A program made the translations under genes and the position numbers. A DNA stretch of 64,000 nt from Verticillium longisporum (lineage: Eukaryota > Ascomycota > Sordariomycetes > Glomerellales > Plectosphaerellaceae): NCBI GenBank assembly GCA_019188255.1, contig JAETXT010000003.1, positions 3,782,001-3,846,000 of the forward strand. The letters run 5' to 3'. The notes under the pieces were generated by a model, which ran no database searches, was not told where the DNA came from, and was given only the letters and a program-made list of their open reading frames with translations. Shown here piece after piece: positions 1-13,069 of this stretch. Position 1 is the first letter of the stretch; each line of letters opens with the position of its first letter.

Positions 1-2303
1 AATGGCCGTAATCTGGTGACGCACTTTCAGAAACAGATTTTACCGTACATGGACACACCGAGGAAGCCATTGGTTCGTGATCAGGAGAGCAAGACTCGTA
101 CAGCGCTGAGCAGACGCGAGAACTTTGACATTTTGGTGAAGCCCACTGCAATCCTCATTTCATAGGAAATTCTTGCGACCATATCAAGTATCAAACACAG
201 CTCAGTTCATAGAAAGCCTCGTGGGATATCAGCCAGAAGCTACACCGCTCCGGCTTTCGCTTGTGCTGGTAATAAATCAAGGTGCTGGTATGATTGGAGA
301 GAAGTACAGGTACAATATTCTTTTCCATTCTAGTAAATCCACAGACTCATCTTACTTCAAGTGACTTGCAATAACGATGCTGGCGTCCGCGAAAAAGAAA
401 GCTGGCGGGCTCCCTTTCCCATTCCCTTCTGGGAGGAAGCTGATGTAGCGAATTAACCCCTGTTTCGATTGAATACTCTTTTCTATCTCAAAACTTTGAT
501 GGCTGGCATGGAAGGGAGGTTAATTCCGTGGCGTATTCTTGGAAAACCATATAGGTTTCGTTACTCAGACAAATTCCCGATTTCGACACTTTCCAAGCGC
601 TCGCAACGTCCGCGTTCCCATTCCACTTAGATTAATAATAGCCTGCTTTAAGTACATGGCCTGAGCAGATACCTGGTGAATAGAAATTCGAGTTCATGGG
701 GGAGCGTGTGGCGGCTCCTCCATCGACGGCATTGCACTCTAAACGATGGGGTCCTGGCACCCCTGAGCCTGGCAAACACTTGGCAACGCATATCCATTCA
801 TGGAGCGCCTGCCAGGTTAAGCCTAGAGCTTCTTAAGACGACACTTCACAAGCCCAGTCCGAGATCTGTGTTCCTTATTTGCATTGCCAGTACTTAATCG
901 CAAGCCAACACTGCAGGATGTTAAACGTCTTGGTTACGGACATGTATCCGAAAACAACGCTGGCAAAGTAGCTCTGATACCTGCGAAAACGACTACATAT
1001 TCTAACTTGAGCAAACAATGTCTCAAGAGTGAAGGCCTACATACCTCGAACCGGACAGAGTATGCATCTGGCCTCACAACCAAGCGAATCAGTCAACCAA
1101 GCCGGACGAGCCCCAGACGAGGCTGTAGGACCGTTTGGACGCAGAAGCTCCCCGACCCCCCCTCCCTTGACAAAACCGTCTCCACAACGCTGTAGGCTGC
1201 GAACTGCATCGTATTCATCGAGGCTACTGTAAAATTGCCCTGCTTCAACATGTTGGCCACCTTCGCGACGTATTCGGTGCCGGTGTGTCTTGCTCGTGCA
1301 ACTCAGTGCGAAGAAGTGAACCGAGCGGTTGACGGCGGTGAAGTCATTCCAGTACACGGACAGCGAGGAGCCGTGGCGCGTAATATGCCAGAGCAAGTCT
1401 TGAGCTCCGTAATAGTAAGGTTGTGGCGCTTGCCGCCGACGATGGGATACTCGTCGACGGTTCAATGCCGGCTGGGGCGGACTGTGGAGGGGTCAACTCC
1501 TGGTGGAACTTCAAGCCCTAGCTTGTTGTGGTTCGCGCTCATGATGGTAGAGGTGTATCTTGTGAAGGACGCTGAGTGCTGTTAGATAAGCATCTCAAAG
1601 TTGACCCGTGATTCGAGCATTGATGCCAGATGGCGGCGGTGACATGGAGTGTGGGAGATGAAGTTGGTCAAGGACTAGACAGCAGGCACCCCGCTGAGAA
1701 ACGCAGGCCGATTTGCGATCCCCTTGAACCTCCTTGGAAGGCAGGGAGCTGCTGTTTCTTGAGATTTCTTGCAACGTGCAGCGTTAGTGCTGCTCACGAT
1801 GTCATGGCCACGGGCGTACCAACTCTTCTAGGTCTTGGTGGAAAACGTCATGGACTACGTCGTTTACTGGATCTGGCCGGAACCTGCTGCAACGCCAGTC
1901 TTGGCCGTCAAGTTCAATACCAACATCATTAGACTGCGTGCGCGGCCGAGTTGGTTTCGGCCGCCTGGTTCTCACAGACATAACCGACACCGACACCCTC
2001 CATCGTGATAGACTCTGACACGAAGTAGAGACCGACCTGGGCAGTGTGAAAAGAATACACGAACGAGAATGCGTCACGGATTATAGACGCATATGGCCAG
2101 GACCTGATGACTGTGAAGACCGGCCCGAGCCCTTTGAATGAGCCAGAGAAGGCATGCCGTTGCGCACACATCACGACTTTCACCTGTGCTCTCCAAAACA
2201 TAGCACTGGACCATGACAATGAAGAATATGGAGAAACAACGCTGAGGGGATTCATATATCAACACCCCATGCGGCTAACACGGCAGCAAGACCCAAGCCC
2301 TAC
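1..2303. other. Intergenic stretch, no gene recognised
   Basis: No reading frame here longer than about 140 codons looks conserved, and none joins to a neighbour through plausible splice sites. The right part is the 3' flank of the fibronectin-III gene. I see no transposon ends, tRNA or long repeat. It may hold the end of a gene lying left of the window, but nothing supports that. Confidence 0.5.
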
Positions 2304-5300
2304 CTACACTTCCTTCTTCTCATCCGCCTCCGTCTCGGTTCCCGACCGTTCAATATCCAGACTCTCCTTTGCCTCTTTGCCCTTCTTCTTGATCGAGTTC
2401 ATGGAAAATCGGCTGCTCCACCCGGCGATGCGACCTTCCTTGCTCTCCTTGGACTTTGAAGGCCCTAGCGACGGGCTGCTTCCGACACTATCGTAGCTGC
2501 GGCCCAAGTGGCCCAGGTCTTCTCCCAGGTCATCGATGTCGCCGATACTTGAGCGCTCCATCGAGTAATTCTTGTCTGAGTTGGTCGTGCTGCCGGGACC
2601 TTTCTTAAAGAGGCCTGATTCCTTTCCGAGACGAGAAGAGAGGCTGAACTTGCTGGAGCTACCCTTGCGAAAGAGTTTGCGCATGGCACTCTCCTGGTCC
2701 TTGAAGCTTGACGGTGCGCCGGAGGAGTGGTTGTCCGACGGTGTGTTGGAAAAGGTGCGCTCAAGAGAGAGCGACGCGCGGGACTCGGTGGCCGATTCTG
2801 TCGATTGGGTGTGTACCGAGAAGTCATCAAGAGTCTAGCGCGAGTCGGTAGGTGGCTCGTCAAACATGGGCGGGGCCTCTAGGCTCGGAGTTGTGGTCTT
2901 GCTCTTTTCTTTAGCCTTGCCCTTGGTCTTATCCTTTGCGCCATCTGTGTCTTTATCCTTAGGACGGAACAAGCCGGCCATGAACGTGGGAGCGTTGGGA
3001 TTGAGCTGCTGGTTGAGTGCATCGGCATCGGATTGCATCTGAGCCTGTGCTTTGGCTTTGGACTTTGGTGGAGGGCGGCTGCCGATAACACCGACTTGGC
3101 TGGGAGACACCTGCGGGTTCAGAAGAGCCTCTTCATCGAGGATCTCATCGTCAGCTGAGGCAAGTGTTGTCTTGAGAGCAGCTGGAGATCCATGGATGGA
3201 TGGGCGTCGAGAGGGGTTCCGAGAACCCTGCCACAAGACATCCGGCGACCAAATGCGGCTCTTGTTGAAGTTGTCACCAGGGGCCCCCAGATGGAGCCAC
3301 TGTCAGTAGACGGCCTGGGAAGATCAGCTGAAGCGATGGACGCTGGTCGTGGGCTGCTCGGTATGCGGTCTGCGAAGGCGTTTGACGAGCTTCCGAAAGG
3401 ATTTAGACGCTTGGCAAGCTTTGAGCTATGCAGCATCCCCTCGCCGGAAGACTCGGCACCGGGCGCAGCTCTGTTGAACCAGTTTGACGAAAAGCTAATT
3501 TTGCGCTTGCTGTCTTCTTCGGTTTGTCTGGGGAAAGACTGGCTCTGGCCGTGTTTCAGACTTCCAAGAGCCGGTCCAGCATCCGTGGTTGCGTCCTTGA
3601 CACCTCGGTTACGATTGAAACTTGCGAGCAAGTTGGTGAGGCGGTGACTTGAGGCGGGGGGTGGGCCAGGTGAGGAGGTGACATCGTGAATAGATCTGCG
3701 GTCGAACGAATCCGGATGGTGCAGGGTAAAGGGCAGGTTGTAGCTAGAGTTGTGGGGGCTGGAAACGTAGCTATGTCGGCCAGATGACGCGGGAGAATGT
3801 GTGTCGTTAGCAAAGTCGGGGACTGCCGGACTCTTCCGAGAATCCGAAATCGGGCTTGGAGGGTCGTCATCGTCCATATCCATATCCATTAGGATACCCG
3901 AGGGAGAAGTGCCGTCGCCGTCGGGCTAAGGGGCGCGCCGCCAGTAAGAGCCTTGATCTCGGCATCGCTGAACGTTGACTGGTCGATGCCGAAAGGTTCG
4001 GCTGACATGTCCATGAAGGGGCCTGGGGCGAAACCAGCGTGGCTGAGTCCGAGAGAGGAGGGGAAGATGGGCTCTGCAGAGGCGAACTGCCCCGGAGGCG
4101 AAGGCATGCTGACGCCGTGTGCCGAGTTGTTGCTGGCTCTGCTTCTCCTCTTGACTTGGGTGGACATGTTCTGGTCAAAGTCAACACCAGACGAATTGGC
4201 CTGACCATACAGTTGTAGACCGGACTGCTGCTGGGTGTAGACCTGAGTGTGGAGGACGTGAATGTGGTTCTCGATCTGCTGCGCGCGGCGGTCCTCCATG
4301 ATAAGTTGGCTCTGCAGCTCCCGGCGTCGCAAGTCAAAATCTCGTCGCATCTTTCGGTCCTCCTCCTTCCAGCGCTCATCTTCCTCGCCTCCTGGCAATT
4401 GTTTTCGATCATCCTCTAGCTCCTTCAGCTGTTCTTTTCTTTCCTTGTACTCGGCTTCCAGCTGCGCAAACTCTTCTTGCAGGGCGGCATTCTCCTCACT
4501 GAGATGCTTCACCTGGAGGTCGCGGTCCTGCTGCACATGTTCGCGCTCGCTCGAGAAGCCGTCCCTAGACTTCTTCATCGTGCCGACGTCGGTGTTGCAC
4601 TTGTCGACCGTCTCGCTCATCTTCCTCCGCTTGTCCTGCTTCTCCTTGAGGACACTTTCCTTTCTAGCCTTTTCCTTGTTCGTCTGGCGCATCTGCTCGT
4701 AGGTCGCTTTAACCTTCTGCTTCAGCTGCGTCGTCTGATCATCCTTCTCCTTGTGTGTTTGCTTCTTCTTTTCCTTTTCCTTCCGCAACAAGTCTTGCAT
4801 CTTCTTGAAGTCAGCTTCTTCCTGGCTGTATTGCGCCAGCGTTTCGTCAATCTCTCTCCGCGTCTTTTCGAGCGCATCGGCGAGCTCCTTCAGGGATGGT
4901 TCGGGACGGTCGCCGTTGTAGGGCACCTTGATGACTGGCTGATCCTGGCTCGCTACCGAGGGTGAATGGCGTCTGTTCAGTGTGTTGCGCCGCTGGCCAG
5001 GCGCTGTCGACGTGCCTTCGCGCGGAGGCGCGGACACGCCATCGACGGATGGTGCAGCTTCGATAGAGGGAACCGGGGTGCGGCCGGTGGTGTCTTCGGC
5101 GGCTTGTGATTGACCGGCGCGTGATCCCTGGTCCTGAAAGCTGTCGGGCACGCGCGAGTTGCCGAGTTCGGGGCGTCCATCGCACTTGTAGGTTCGCAAT
5201 CGGATCATGGGGCTGCCGGCCTGAAAGTTGTTGGGTCCCACGGCGATGACGCGAACGTTGTAGCAGTGGTTGGGTCGCAAGCCGGTGACGGTGATGGCGG

Positions 5301-5781
5301 TCTCCTCGGGCCTCGACTCGCCGACATTGACACCGTTGACTTGAATGAGGAACTTCTGGACGGGCCGGTTGCTGGCAGGGCGAGTCCAGCTCAACGTGGC
5401 AGCGTCGGCGCGAATGCCGGCGAGGGAGACATCAGGCGGCTCGGGGACGTCAACGCCGAGGATACTGATGAGGTCGGATGTGGGTTTCCAGAGCGTCTGC
5501 CAGGTGCGGTTCAGCAGCCATACGACTGCGCCGAGGGTGACGAGCATATTGGCATGGCCCAGCAGCAGGGTGTCGAGCTGCAGGTACCAGAAGAGCTCGC
5601 GCGAATGATGGAGAGACCAGGCGAAAGAAGATGCGGCGTAGTTGGGGGCGACGACCCAAAAGGTGACAAGAGTGGCAAGGGAGAGCAGCAGGGTCTGAAA
5701 GAAGTTGGCGTTGGGTCGTTTAAACCACCAGGCGACGAGGGAGGTGACGAGAAGGAATCTCATGGAGAGCAGCCATAACAT
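2304..5781 (-). CDS. Fibronectin type III / coiled-coil membrane protein, broken reading frame
   Basis: Reads from ATG at 5781 (an upstream in-frame ATG at 5940 is possible) to TAG at 2304, about 1160 codons if two single-base losses are allowed for. Residues 1-95 hold several hydrophobic segments. A fibronectin-III domain spans about 113-199, a Ser/Pro-rich linker follows, and a long Lys/Glu-rich coiled coil covers about 296-525. The tail is Ser-rich and basic. Three lesions interrupt the frame: a -1 shift near 3897-3904, a -1 shift near 3279-3289 (G5/C4 run), and an in-frame TAG at 2835-2837 (codon about 983). Sequence on both sides of each lesion keeps the same composition and compatible frame, so this is one gene. 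Its function is unknown; an anchored scaffold is an inference. It is either a recent pseudogene or an artefact of base errors. Confidence 0.75.
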
Positions 5782-6966
5782 GGCCGCGACAAGACAAGGG
5801 AACCTGAAGGAAAAACCACGAGACAAGCATTCGAACCAGGCGGTCAGGCGGTCAAGAGGTGGAGGGGGTAAAGGTGAGAAGGGAAAGAAGAGGGAACAGA
5901 ACAAATGGGATTTAGTTGGAGCAAGGTTGCAGCAGCGCAAGCAAGTGCAGTAACAAAGAAAAGGGTGGGTTGGCGGAAGGGACGATCAGAAATCTCGGCA
6001 GTCGAGTTTGGGGGGGCGAGGGTTGTGTACTGTGTATATGGCCTGCACTACTGTGTGTCTCCCTGTCGTCATGACCATGGGGGGGCCTAGGTAGGGCTAG
6101 CGGCCAAGAGTTCACTACTTGAAGGTGCGTAGCCTTGTAGAAATAGGGTGCGGCTCTCATGCTTGACCACTAAAGTCCTGACTCATGCGTGTTTTGCACA
6201 GTGCAAGACGCACGTGCTAGATGGGAGCCGCCCGGATAAACAAGGCGATGGAAGGGACATCGTGGGCCCTGCCCGTTGGCAGCACTTGGCCGTCTTCCGG
6301 CATCATTGGCCCGGATGAGATGGACTGGATGCTGCAGGCATCACGCACACAATCCGGTGCCTGTGACCTTATTTCGCAGTTGAAAAGCCACCCGCCCATC
6401 CCGCCATCTCAACTCACCAACAACGCTGGCTCGCGGCACTTGTGCGGAACAGGTCTTGGCGCGGCTCGCCGACAGGCCCCTTGCTGCAGCGCGGAAACAA
6501 GTGAAAGCTGGCACTTGCTGCCATGTAGTTTTGAAGCCGCGTTTGGCGTCTGCGAAAAGATGTACGAATAAGACGATCATCGTCGGAATCAGAACACCTG
6601 TAGAGAGAGCATCCATGCATCGGTGTGAGGAGACCGCCATAAGCCCTGCCACGGCCAATCATCCCGAATACAGTCAGTCACACGAGAGAGTGAGTCCCTC
6701 CTCGGCGCGGATGAAGCAGTATTAGGCAGGCGGTGAGGCGACCGGAGATGGGCAGAAATTGGTCAAGCTCCGAAGCTCACCCGGCGAACGAACTCTCAAC
6801 TCGGTGAAGACCTCACTTAGCGCTCTCACCACCATCGGACCATCCGACGACACCAGATAACCGGGCCCTCCAAACCAACACTTGCCTTCTCCTCTTCGAC
6901 GCCAAAGGCACCGCAAGGGACCCTCCGTCACGCATCAACCTCCCGCCGCCCGCCACACACCCCTAC
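5782..6966. promoter_or_regulatory. Divergent intergenic region between the fibronectin-III gene and the Cmc1-like gene
   Basis: About 1.2 kb separates the two outward-facing starts and must contain both promoters. The part next to the left gene is purine-rich on the + strand (pyrimidine-rich on the coding strand), as is common in fungal leaders. No specific factor site was identified. Confidence 0.5.
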
Positions 6967-7578
6967 ATGGCCGCAATGGCCGCCCGATCCCCAACCGGCG
7001 CCCCCGTCGAGGAACCCAAGCTCGGCGTACCCTCCCTAAACCCTCTGCCCCTCTCTGCCTCGCAAGAAGCTCAAGTGCGCGACATCTACTACGCCCGCGT
7101 GCGAGCAGCATGTGCCCCTGAAATCAAAGGTACCAATTGGCTCACTTCCTCTGCCTCTTGCCTCCCGATCCCCCCTTCCCCGACCACCCGCTGACAGAGA
7201 ACCGAACCAGCCTTTGCCGAATGTGCCCTGGGCCGCACCCTCTCCATCCCTTTCGTCTGCCGCACGCCGCACCGGGCCATGAACTCCTGCATGGTCTCCC
7301 ACGCGACCCAGGCCGAGCAGGACGCCGCCCCCGAGGACTGGTTCGCGCAGCGCCTCGAGCGCCAGCGCGAGCGCGAGCGCAAGGCCCAGAAGAAGGCCGG
7401 CCAGGAAGAGTTTCTGCGCGAGTGGTGGGGTCTTCCCGAGAGGGACGCCGAGACGCGAAGGAGGGAGGAGGAGAAGGCCGCGCGGGCCGAGAGGGTCGGC
7501 GGCTACGCGGCGAGGAATCGTGTGAGATGGGGAGAGACGGAGGCGGCGCCGACAGGCGAGGAGACCAAGAAGAGGTAG
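6967..7578 (+). CDS. Cmc1-type twin CX9C mitochondrial protein (cytochrome oxidase assembly)
   Basis: Two exons: 6967-7129 and 7211-7578, with an 81-nt intron (7130-7210), giving 176 residues. Splicing creates the diagnostic twin CX9C motif: CAPEIKAFAEC followed by CRTPHRAMNSC. This is the helical-hairpin fold of small intermembrane-space proteins oxidised by Mia40. Family members such as yeast Cmc1 help assemble cytochrome c oxidase. The C-terminal half is a highly charged Arg/Glu helix that makes this protein longer than yeast Cmc1 (about 111 residues). There is no cleavable presequence, as expected for Mia40 clients. The first motif is completed only after intron removal, which supports the splice model. 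Assignment to Cmc1 rather than a sister family is likely but not certain. Confidence 0.85.
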
Positions 7579-7984
7579 ATATGAAAAGTAGAGGGCAGTC
7601 GTTCCCCTTGCACGGGACAATGTGTTTTGAGTAGTGTATGCCAATTGGCCGGAAGGGGGACGAGAGAAGAGGGGTTGCTGTGCATTCTATGGCGTTTTTT
7701 GGGTGGGGGTTAAATCGCAGCATCGGACACCCTGCTCTTTCTGGCGGATTCTTAAACTTGTACGAATATGAAAGGGAAAGTTGAGTCGCTGAACACAACA
7801 GTCGAGCGTATGATTCATCATATTTTTATTCTCTTTTGAGCATGAACATCATCAGATTGCAGCGCAATGCTGCGCCTTGTCTCCTATTCTCATCATCTAC
7901 GTCCCAAGCATGACCCTGTTTTCCTGTCGTCGAGTCATCTTGTTCTATCGCTTTACTTTTTCTTTATTGACGTCCAATCAGTAC
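7579..7984. other. Convergent 3' flank between Cmc1-like gene and LYS1
   Basis: About 400 bp between two converging stop codons. It is AT-richer than the flanking exons and presumably contains both 3' UTRs and polyadenylation signals. No other feature seen. Confidence 0.5.
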
Positions 7985-9228
<1,244 letters not shown>

Positions 9229-10931
9229 GGCTGGGATTATGACGGCCTGTAGATGGAGCGTTAGCTGTGTCTCTGGGGAAGGTTCGGCGTCGAGAACAGC
9301 TCACAATGCGGGTGTCTATGTGGTGAGGCAGTCTCAAATGGAGTCAATTGAGATTTTCCGCGCTGTCCTTGTTGAATGCAATGGTATCGCGACGGGTTTA
9401 AAACATTTCCATGCGCAAGTAAGTTTTTGGGTCGGGAGTCATAGCATCCCAGATGGAGGGGCCGGTGACGGGACAGGTGCATCGAATGGAGGGGCGAGCG
9501 TGGGGCAGTTGTGGCAGAACCCACACCGCCCTTTGCTTTCCACCTTTAGACTTTGGCCCATCCTGGCTCTCGTTGCTGGCGGCGGGCTTTTGTGCCTGTA
9601 TTTGACAGCTCCATCAATTAAGCCCCCCAATCGGTCAACAGCACCACTCGTTTGCTGTGAGACCCAGGGTCATCATGATCGTTGGCCATCAAAAGATGCC
9701 GCCTGTCGAATTACGGAATCGGACGGACATACAGAATCCAACGCCCCATTCTGGCCACAGCCCTATCAAACCTTCTCAGCGCCGTCTGAAGGGGTAGGAA
9801 GGAAGCGCAACATCTAGCTCAAGTGAGCGATGTCTGTAGCCCACAGTCTACAGCCTGATTCAATAAGTAGAACGCCATCGGCCTCTTGATCGTGTGGACC
9901 GATCATCGGAGCGGCCCCAAGCATAGTCTGCCGAGAGACCAAAGTCTCCATGACTGAGCGACCTAATCCTGATGACAACGGCAATGGCACAGGGGAACTC
10001 ATCAAACAAGACACGGTCAGCTTTGAAGAGTACTAATGCTATAGGTTCGAATATTCTGACTCTCGAGACGTGTAAATATCAAGGGGAAAAGGTCATCACA
10101 CCAAGCAGTCAGACGGCGCGCGATATGCCCCCCTTCGCCGATCGCAACCTCAATCAGGGATCAAAAGCTTACCATAGGCCGAACATGACCAAGTGTGCCC
10201 TCCTCCCAATGCACTCGGAGCACCTCAATCACCGTCACAGGCACACCGGGGTTCCGCAGCGACCAGCACGCGGTCTACCCGATCGCGCTCACCCGCCAGG
10301 AGAATCCTTCTCCGCCTGTTCATTCGCCCGCTCCTCTTTGCCGCGATGCATTGGGTCAGCAACCCAGGGTCTCGAACAGAGGGCGGAAACACGGAGACAA
10401 GCATTGCAGTCATATCCAACAGCGCACATGGTTAGGCTTGTTCGCCTCAACCAACCCCGCGCGTCTCTGTGCTCCCAGGTTTGGGCTCGGCGGCTACGCT
10501 GCAGCGTGACGGGCCCACTGATTGGCTCAGCGCTCTCATCCCGTCTATTTGTGTCGTGCGCCTCAAGCACCTCACCAGTCGCAGCGCACCCTCTCAATCC
10601 ATCGAGCGCTTACCTGGAGAAGAGGTCGGGGGCCACTGGCAAGTGCCGTGTATCCTGCGTTGGGTAGTATATACTCCGTCTTGACCATGGTCTGCTCCAG
10701 AGACGCTGGTCTTGGGTCGTCTACCATCCCACGAATACTCGAGACAGCTTCGCTTGGGGGGCCCACGCGTGTCATTTGTTGGGTCTACCACTGTCCTGGG
10801 AACAACAAGAATAGGTGAGAGGACCAGCCACCTAGGCTTGATTCTCATCGCAACTGTTCTTTGGTGAAGGCACTTTAGTGAAGGCATCTCACTTGCTTCA
10901 CACATACCACTGGCGAAACCCTGAACCCGCC
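9229..10931. promoter_or_regulatory. Divergent intergenic region upstream of LYS1 and of the tail-anchored protein gene
   Basis: About 1.7 kb. The left end holds a probable LYS1 leader intron (9247-9304). I looked for the general amino-acid control site TGASTCA and found no exact copy near the LYS1 start. Open frames of up to about 230 codons here show no conserved motif and are probably chance. Confidence 0.5.
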
Positions 10932-12794
10932 ATGTCGGCACCACCACCTCAACCACCGGGAGGGTACTCACTCTTCCCGAATCCTAATAGCAAGCCTCCA
11001 ACGACCAAACGGCCATCCTCAAGAACGAGGAGGTCAGAATCCCGCGAGCGTTCACGAACACGAGCGCCTACGCCCGGCGCCGAGGCGACCACTTCATCGG
11101 CCCCCCATGCCATTGATACTTCGCCGCCTCGCCAAGGCCGCAGGCACAGACAAAGGCCTTCGATCGATACCACAGTCTCACCACAGACCATCCATCAGTC
11201 CCCGATGGACGACGTGCAGATAGCTGTAGCTACACGCGTGGAGGCCCCAATCCATGTGCAAAGACCACCACCTGTCGCAGATATTCCGCCTCGTTCGGAC
11301 ACAGCCTTTTCGGAGGCCCAGACACTGGTTCGCAGCAACAGCACTCGATCGCGCAGCTCAATAGCCAAACTGCCTCTGAGAGAGGAATCATCTTCGGCAG
11401 GGCAGCCTTCAAGGCCTCAGCCTGCCATTAGGTCCATCTTCCCGCAGTACAACCCAGAGGTGTCTCTGAACCAGCAAGATTACTTCCCGACTCAGACAAG
11501 CCCAACGCACATTCCCCGTGCGGTCATTAGCAGGATGACCTATCAACCGGAGGACCACCACGTCGAGGCTTCGAGTCCAGCGGTTGTAAGCCCAATTGCC
11601 AGCCCATCAGCCGCGTCTCAACCTGCACCACACGCCCCATCTCAGGCTCAGGCCCAACGATGGCCTCCGAGGAATCACGAGATCCCCACTCTTCCGGTTG
11701 CGTCTTCCACAGAGCAGCTGAAGAATTTGTGGAAGGTCGTCAATGGCTGGAAAGCCTCGCCCTCTGACGGGCGAGTCTTCTGCATGAAGCTCTCTCAGGA
11801 AAAGGACGCTCCCGTCTACACACTATCCTCCAGACAACAACCATTCTACAATATGCGTCTAGACCCCACCTCTGCCTCGGCTATTGTAACACTTAGTCGA
11901 CATGACCCCAACAAGCATTACAAAGCCGTCAGCGCCTCCACGAACTCGTCAGTGAGTAGCATCATCAACAATGTCGTGGGAAGCAAAGATGCGAACAAGA
12001 ACTCCGACAGTAAGAATTGGCAGGAAGTCATCAGCACCACGCTTGAGGAGGAGTCCCGTCGGCATCGCCCCAACGATGGCCTCGTTGCTCTTCTCTACCC
12101 GGCTGCCGCACAAAATGTGGCGCTGAACCGGCCTGATGACGCAAATGCCATCGCCATGGCCGAGACAGAATGCACTCGTCTCGTCTGGGATGATGACTCG
12201 GGCTCCCACTTTCTCGTTCATCCTGCCCTTGCGACGCCTTTCTGCATCACTATCGAGCGCAATGCCGCCTGGAGCCGCACCGAATACACGCTCGAGCACC
12301 ATGAGAGCCCACAGCACCTGGCCAAGCTTACCCGTGACGGTACTGGCTCGGGCTGGCTCGAAGTCGATACCGCCATCGCCGCCAAGATTGAGAGCTTCTT
12401 CATCGTTGATGTCGCTGTTGCGGCGCTGCTGCTCGTTGCTGCTGGCGACGAGCGGACGGCGCACGTGGAGACGTTTGAACCCCCACCGCTGCCGCCTACA
12501 CTGGATACTGCCAGCGGCGACGGACGGTCAAGTCGTCTCGGCGGACGCAGCGGCAAGAAGAGCAGCAAGCGCAAGATGGAGGCGTTTGAGATTGACGTTG
12601 GGGGCCAGGACGGCGGGTTTGCCAAGTTTGAGCAAGTGACCAAAGAGACGCGGCGGATGCTGCCGTGGCCGCTGAGGGCGGCGTTCAAAGTGCTCGGCGG
12701 GATTTTCAAGTGCTTCGTGTGGTGTCTGACGATCATGTTCAAGGCACTCGCGGCGGTCGTGGTCGGGCTGGCTCGATGTGTCGGGGTGAAATAG
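10932..12794 (+). CDS. Uncharacterised fungal protein with C-terminal membrane segment
   Basis: Single exon, 620 residues from the ATG at 10932. An in-frame ATG 54 bases upstream exists but lies in non-conserved sequence. Residues 1-250 are Pro/Ser/Arg-rich and probably disordered. From about residue 260 (sequence around LKNLWKVVNGWKAS) a globular part begins that could form a beta-rich fold. The last 45 residues carry hydrophobic stretches (FKCFVWCLTIMF, ALAAVVVGLARCVGV), which suggests a tail anchor or amphipathic membrane hairpin. Proteins of this kind in related fungi are, as I recall, sometimes labelled acetylserotonin methyltransferase-like, but I see no SAM-binding motif, so I do not adopt that name. 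The frame is intact. Confidence 0.8.
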   Translation: MSAPPPQPPGGYSLFPNPNSKPPTTKRPSSRTRRSESRERSRTRAPTPGAEATTSSAPHAIDTSPPRQGRRHRQRPSIDTTVSPQTIHQSPMDDVQIAVATRVEAPIHVQRPPPVADIPPRSDTAFSEAQTLVRSNSTRSRSSIAKLPLREESSSAGQPSRPQPAIRSIFPQYNPEVSLNQQDYFPTQTSPTHIPRAVISRMTYQPEDHHVEASSPAVVSPIASPSAASQPAPHAPSQAQAQRWPPRNHEIPTLPVASSTEQLKNLWKVVNGWKASPSDGRVFCMKLSQEKDAPVYTLSSRQQPFYNMRLDPTSASAIVTLSRHDPNKHYKAVSASTNSSVSSIINNVVGSKDANKNSDSKNWQEVISTTLEEESRRHRPNDGLVALLYPAAAQNVALNRPDDANAIAMAETECTRLVWDDDSGSHFLVHPALATPFCITIERNAAWSRTEYTLEHHESPQHLAKLTRDGTGSGWLEVDTAIAAKIESFFIVDVAVAALLLVAAGDERTAHVETFEPPPLPPTLDTASGDGRSSRLGGRSGKKSSKRKMEAFEIDVGGQDGGFAKFEQVTKETRRMLPWPLRAAFKVLGGIFKCFVWCLTIMFKALAAVVVGLARCVGVK

Positions 12795-13069
12795 GAGTTG
12801 CGACTCGTGTTGCGTCAACAGCGGTCGTTTTTTATGGTTATGATTACGGATGGGATATACCACGATGCGACCGATCTCCGGTCAGGACAGGAAACTGGAT
12901 TATGAGCATGGGAATTCGAATTCAAGCGTCTTTGGGGTAACAGGGAAAGGGTCTGTAATGTCCTCGGCATTTCCTTTATCTAGCAGGAAGAAAACCTATG
13001 CTCGGTCATTGGGTATCGCTCAAAAAAGAATTGACATGAAAGTGGCCTCTCAGCTCCCAAGCGATCCGA

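Noticed and set aside
3889..3904. Programmed ribosomal frameshift at TAATG in the fibronectin-III gene
   Set aside because: The required shift is restored by one extra base in the adjacent G/C run, and a similar event is seen at other runs in unrelated genes, so a base loss is simpler.
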